From positions 1 through 7,509 of the forward strand of contig JADGRG010000596.1 in the NCBI GenBank assembly GCA_017881145.1: a DNA stretch of 7,509 nucleotides, read 5' to 3'. Both the position numbers and the translations under genes were made by a program. The notes beneath the pieces were generated by a model. It made no database searches, was not told the DNA's origin, and saw only the letters and a list, made by a program, of their open reading frames with translations. Position 1 is the stretch's first letter; each line of letters starts with the position of its first letter. Below are positions 5,223 to 7,509 of this stretch, piece by piece. The stretch comes from Sandaracinaceae bacterium. GTDB taxonomy: Bacteria; Myxococcota_A; Polyangia; Polyangiales; JAFGIB01.

Positions 5223-7509
5223 TCAGCTCTTCTCCACCTTCCACTCGACGCGCAGACGAGCACCTTGGCCGGCTTCGGTCAGCGCTTTGAGCGCCTCACC
5301 GCGCACCGCATCGAGCGCGGCACCGGCGCTCGCCGCGGCGATGTCACGCCGGTCACCTTGCGCGACCACGGTCACGCCGGTCGGTGGCTTGGTGCCGCCG
5401 GTGAGTAGCTTCTGAGCTTGCAGACCGAGCTGGTTGAGTCGACTCGCGAGCACCTCGGTCACCTCATCTCTGCTCAGCACGTCGCGCACTTGCTTCAAAA
5501 GCTCTGTCGCTGGCGCATCGGTGCGCGAAAGCAACGCTTCGAACGCACCGAAGCGCATGTCGTCCTGCAGCATCCGCAGCGTGGCTTCGGCGCTGGCGAT
5601 GTGTTTGTGCATCGCCGCCAGCGAGGTGCGCGGCTCCATCGTTGCCAGCACGTTTACCTTCGCCACCGGGTCGAGCGTACCGAGCGCTTGCAGCAGCTCG
5701 CTCACTGCTTGCGCCGTCGTCTGCCTCGGGCCCTTCACGTCGAAGCGAGCGGCTCGGGTCAGCAGTGCGTCGGCCACTTCGTGTGCGCGGGCACGCACGG
5801 CGTCCTGCACCTTTGCGCTCAGCTTGTCCGAGAACATCCGCAGATTGTTCACGTTGAGCGCACGACTGACGGAGACGCCGAAGAGCGTGCCGGCTCGTTC
5901 GATCGCGTCACTCCAGGCCGCCATGGTTGGTAGCGGGGCTTTCACCAGCTCATAGTCAGCGCTCAGCTTGCCCAACTTCGGGTCGCTGACAGGCCGCCCA
6001 TCGCGCATCAGCTCGCGGTGACTCACCAGCGCGTAGCAAAGCACCTCGAAATCTTCGACTTCGTCGGCGAGGCCTCTCACATTCTCGGGATCGAGGCAGT
6101 TCTTCACCTGCCGAACGGTCGGAGTCTCGATGCCTTGTGCCAAGAGCTGCTTGTCGATTTCCTGAGCGAAGCGCGGGCGCACACTGGCGTTGGCTTCACT
6201 CAGGTCGAGCATGCCGAGCGCTTCCGGTAACGCATATTCCGCGAGCTCGCGCTTGGCCACCGGCAAGCGTTGGTCCGGATGCGCGCAGACTCGCTCGTAG
6301 GACGCGAACGCTTTCTCTAGCTGGCCCGCTGTGACCACGCGCTCGGCGGGATCGAAGTGCGGATGGCGCGGATGGCGCACGTCCATCAGCTCGCCGACGG
6401 CTGTTGCCAACGCACGGCTCAGCTCGCTCTTGGCTGGCGTGCGCAACGCACAGTCCGGCCAGAGCGAGATGAAGTGCGTGTCGATGGACCGCGCTTCGTC
6501 CAGGTCACCGTCGCTCGCGTCTTGCGGCGCGCGCAACCCATACGCCACGCCTAACGCTTTGCGCACCTGCGCGCGCTTCTGATTGCTCAGGTGTTCGAGG
6601 GCGGTGCGTGCGCGGCGTTGGTCGTCCTCGCGCAGGTGGCCCATGTGCTGCTTGTAGTTGTCGCCTTCCAGAATCCGGTCGATCACCACCAGCTCGCCGA
6701 GCGCGCGCTGCACCTTGTCGCCGAAGAAGCTCGGCACCCAGGCGATAGTCGGACTCTGCTTGCCCGACTCGGAGAATTGAGACAGGCGCGCTTCGTCCTC
6801 GTTCGGGGCGTGGCCGGGCTTGTCGAAGGGGTAGTCGATGACGATGCGAAAATCGTGGTCTTTCGGCGCTTCGAGCTGCACGTCGTCCATCTCGCGAATG
6901 TTGCCGTAGAGCACGCTGCCCACGCGCTTGCTGCCGCGCCACACCACCTTGTGCTCGAAGGCGTCCTGCTTCTCTTCGAGGTCGAGCGCACCGAACAAGA
7001 TCTCCCGCAGCTTGCCTTTGCGCGCACCCTCGGTGTTGTAGTTCTGCGCGGTGTTGATAATGGTGCTGGTGTCCACGTCGTCGAGCACGAGGCTCACCGT
7101 CGGGTCCTCGCCTTCGCCGACGCGCAGGTTGTGAATCGCCGCCGCCCACTCGCGTAGCAGCGTGCTGGCTTTCTGTCCCTCGCCGTCGGGGATGATGGTG
7201 CGCAGGCTGCCGTGGTTCAGCTCCACCAGACGCCGCACTGTAAGGTTCTTGAGCGCAGGCACCTGCGGTACAAGCGCCGCGAGGATCAGCGTCTTGACCA
7301 GGCGTTGGTCGGCGCGCGGGTTGTCGCTCGGATGAGCCTTGAGGACAGGCAGTAACTCGTGGTCGTAGAGGCGCTTGGCCTGGCGGAAGCGCGCTCGGTG
7401 GCCGCCGTCCATCGGCTCTTCGCCAGCAGCGAGCACGTCCCACAGCTCGCCAACCGGGATCACCTGCCCCAGCTGAAAGTCCGCCATGTGCACGGGCACG
7501 TGCTCGACC
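5223..7509 (-). CDS. pglY: BREX-2 ATPase PglY (BrxC-like, DUF6079-type), C-terminal part; 5' end beyond right edge
   Basis: This is a large ATPase of type 2 BREX, the counterpart of BrxC, thought to act in the complex that recognises or processes DNA. The frame stays open to the right edge. A possible GTG at 7497-7499 is not a credible start, because family members are about 1200-1300 aa and carry their Walker A region near the N terminus, which is outside the window. About 761 residues are present. Numbering from that GTG, family-like stretches are Ser-Leu-Val-Leu-Asp-Asp-Val-Asp-Thr-Ser-Thr-Ile (136-147), Gly-Ala-Arg-Lys-Gly-Lys-Leu-Arg-Glu (158-166), Phe-Phe-Gly-Asp-Lys-Val-Gln-Arg-Ala-Leu-Gly (258-268) and a helical Asn-Gln-Lys-Arg-x-x-Val-Arg-Lys-Ala-Leu block (306-316). 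The rest is long, helix-rich and soluble, with no membrane segment. It ends with TGA at 5223-5225, 2 nt before the pglZ ATG. No break is visible in the part seen. Confidence 0.9.
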   Translation of the reverse strand, partial: VEHVPVHMADFQLGQVIPVGELWDVLAAGEEPMDGGHRARFRQAKRLYDHELLPVLKAHPSDNPRADQRLVKTLILAALVPQVPALKNLTVRRLVELNHGSLRTIIPDGEGQKASTLLREWAAAIHNLRVGEGEDPTVSLVLDDVDTSTIINTAQNYNTEGARKGKLREILFGALDLEEKQDAFEHKVVWRGSKRVGSVLYGNIREMDDVQLEAPKDHDFRIVIDYPFDKPGHAPNEDEARLSQFSESGKQSPTIAWVPSFFGDKVQRALGELVVIDRILEGDNYKQHMGHLREDDQRRARTALEHLSNQKRAQVRKALGVAYGLRAPQDASDGDLDEARSIDTHFISLWPDCALRTPAKSELSRALATAVGELMDVRHPRHPHFDPAERVVTAGQLEKAFASYERVCAHPDQRLPVAKRELAEYALPEALGMLDLSEANASVRPRFAQEIDKQLLAQGIETPTVRQVKNCLDPENVRGLADEVEDFEVLCYALVSHRELMRDGRPVSDPKLGKLSADYELVKAPLPTMAAWSDAIERAGTLFGVSVSRALNVNNLRMFSDKLSAKVQDAVRARAHEVADALLTRAARFDVKGPRQTTAQAVSELLQALGTLDPVAKVNVLATMEPRTSLAAMHKHIASAEATLRMLQDDMRFGAFEALLSRTDAPATELLKQVRDVLSRDEVTEVLASRLNQLGLQAQKLLTGGTKPPTGVTVVAQGDRRDIAAASAGAALDAVRGEALKALTEAGQGARLRVEWKVEKS
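5227..5240 (-). promoter_or_regulatory. Ribosome binding site of pglZ, inside the end of pglY
   Basis: The minus strand reads AAGGTGGAGAAGAG just before the pglY stop, ending 6 nt from the ATG at 5218-5220. It is the only purine-rich tract near either candidate start. The GTG at 5244 has a pyrimidine-rich leader. This decides for the ATG and suggests that pglZ is translated by ribosomes finishing pglY. Confidence 0.65.

Noticed and set aside
5221..5244. GTG at 5244 as the pglZ start
   Set aside because: It would add eight residues that overlap pglY and it lacks an upstream purine tract. The ATG at 5220 has a good one.
5418..5955. Two overlapping plus-strand frames opposite the pglY C terminus
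   Set aside because: They are antisense shadows in two frames over the same bases, with compositional bias only and no ribosome binding site worth noting.
6505..7443. 312-codon minus-strand frame overlapping pglY
   Set aside because: Its translation is extremely Arg/Ala-rich with no domain pattern, as expected of an out-of-frame reading of pglY, which has recognisable family motifs in its own frame.
7497..7499. GTG as a true start of the pglY reading frame
   Set aside because: The frame stays open to the window edge, and the protein would lack the N-terminal ATP-binding region typical of PglY, so the gene is cut by the window.

Overview
The window is a GC-rich stretch packed with genes. It holds the downstream part of a type 2 BREX (Pgl) phage-defence operon read on the minus strand. 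From right to left, in transcription order, the genes are pglY (5' end beyond the right edge), pglZ, brxD and a brxHI-type Lhr-like helicase. This matches the known BREX-2 order pglW-pglX-pglY-pglZ-brxD-brxHI, so pglW and pglX may lie past the right edge. All junctions are tight: 2 nt between pglY and pglZ, an ATGA overlap between pglZ and brxD, and a GTGA overlap between brxD and the helicase gene. This implies one transcript with translational coupling. No internal promoter, terminator, RNA gene, insertion sequence or CRISPR array is visible, and there is no non-coding gap over 300 bases.

The striking part is the left end. The helicase gene starts normally and carries motifs I to V in its first 310 residues, then breaks inside motif V immediately after Glu-Leu-Gly. 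The usual continuation (Ile-Asp-x-Gly, motif VI, winged helix) is missing. From that point the minus strand reads a meaningless 15-residue tail to a stop. The opposite strand of the same bases (3-128) reads as the winged-helix and Gly-x-x-Asn-Phe-x-Glu-Leu part of this helicase class. The C-terminal half of the gene therefore appears to be flipped, with the breakpoint on a self-complementary GAGCTC within a 9-base element at 117-125. It could be a real inversion (an inactivating lesion or a reversible switch) or a chimeric join from amplification, cloning or assembly. The window alone cannot decide between these.

How the genes would work together, from what is known of BREX: PglY (a large BrxC-like ATPase), PglZ (alkaline-phosphatase fold), PglX (methyltransferase) and PglW (kinase) make up the modification and restriction machinery. 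BrxD and the BrxHI helicase are type-2 accessory ATPases whose exact roles are unsettled. The organism cannot be fixed. The high G+C content, strong G/C preference at third codon positions and BREX-2 type point to a GC-rich bacterium such as a myxobacterium, another proteobacterium or an actinobacterium, with low confidence.
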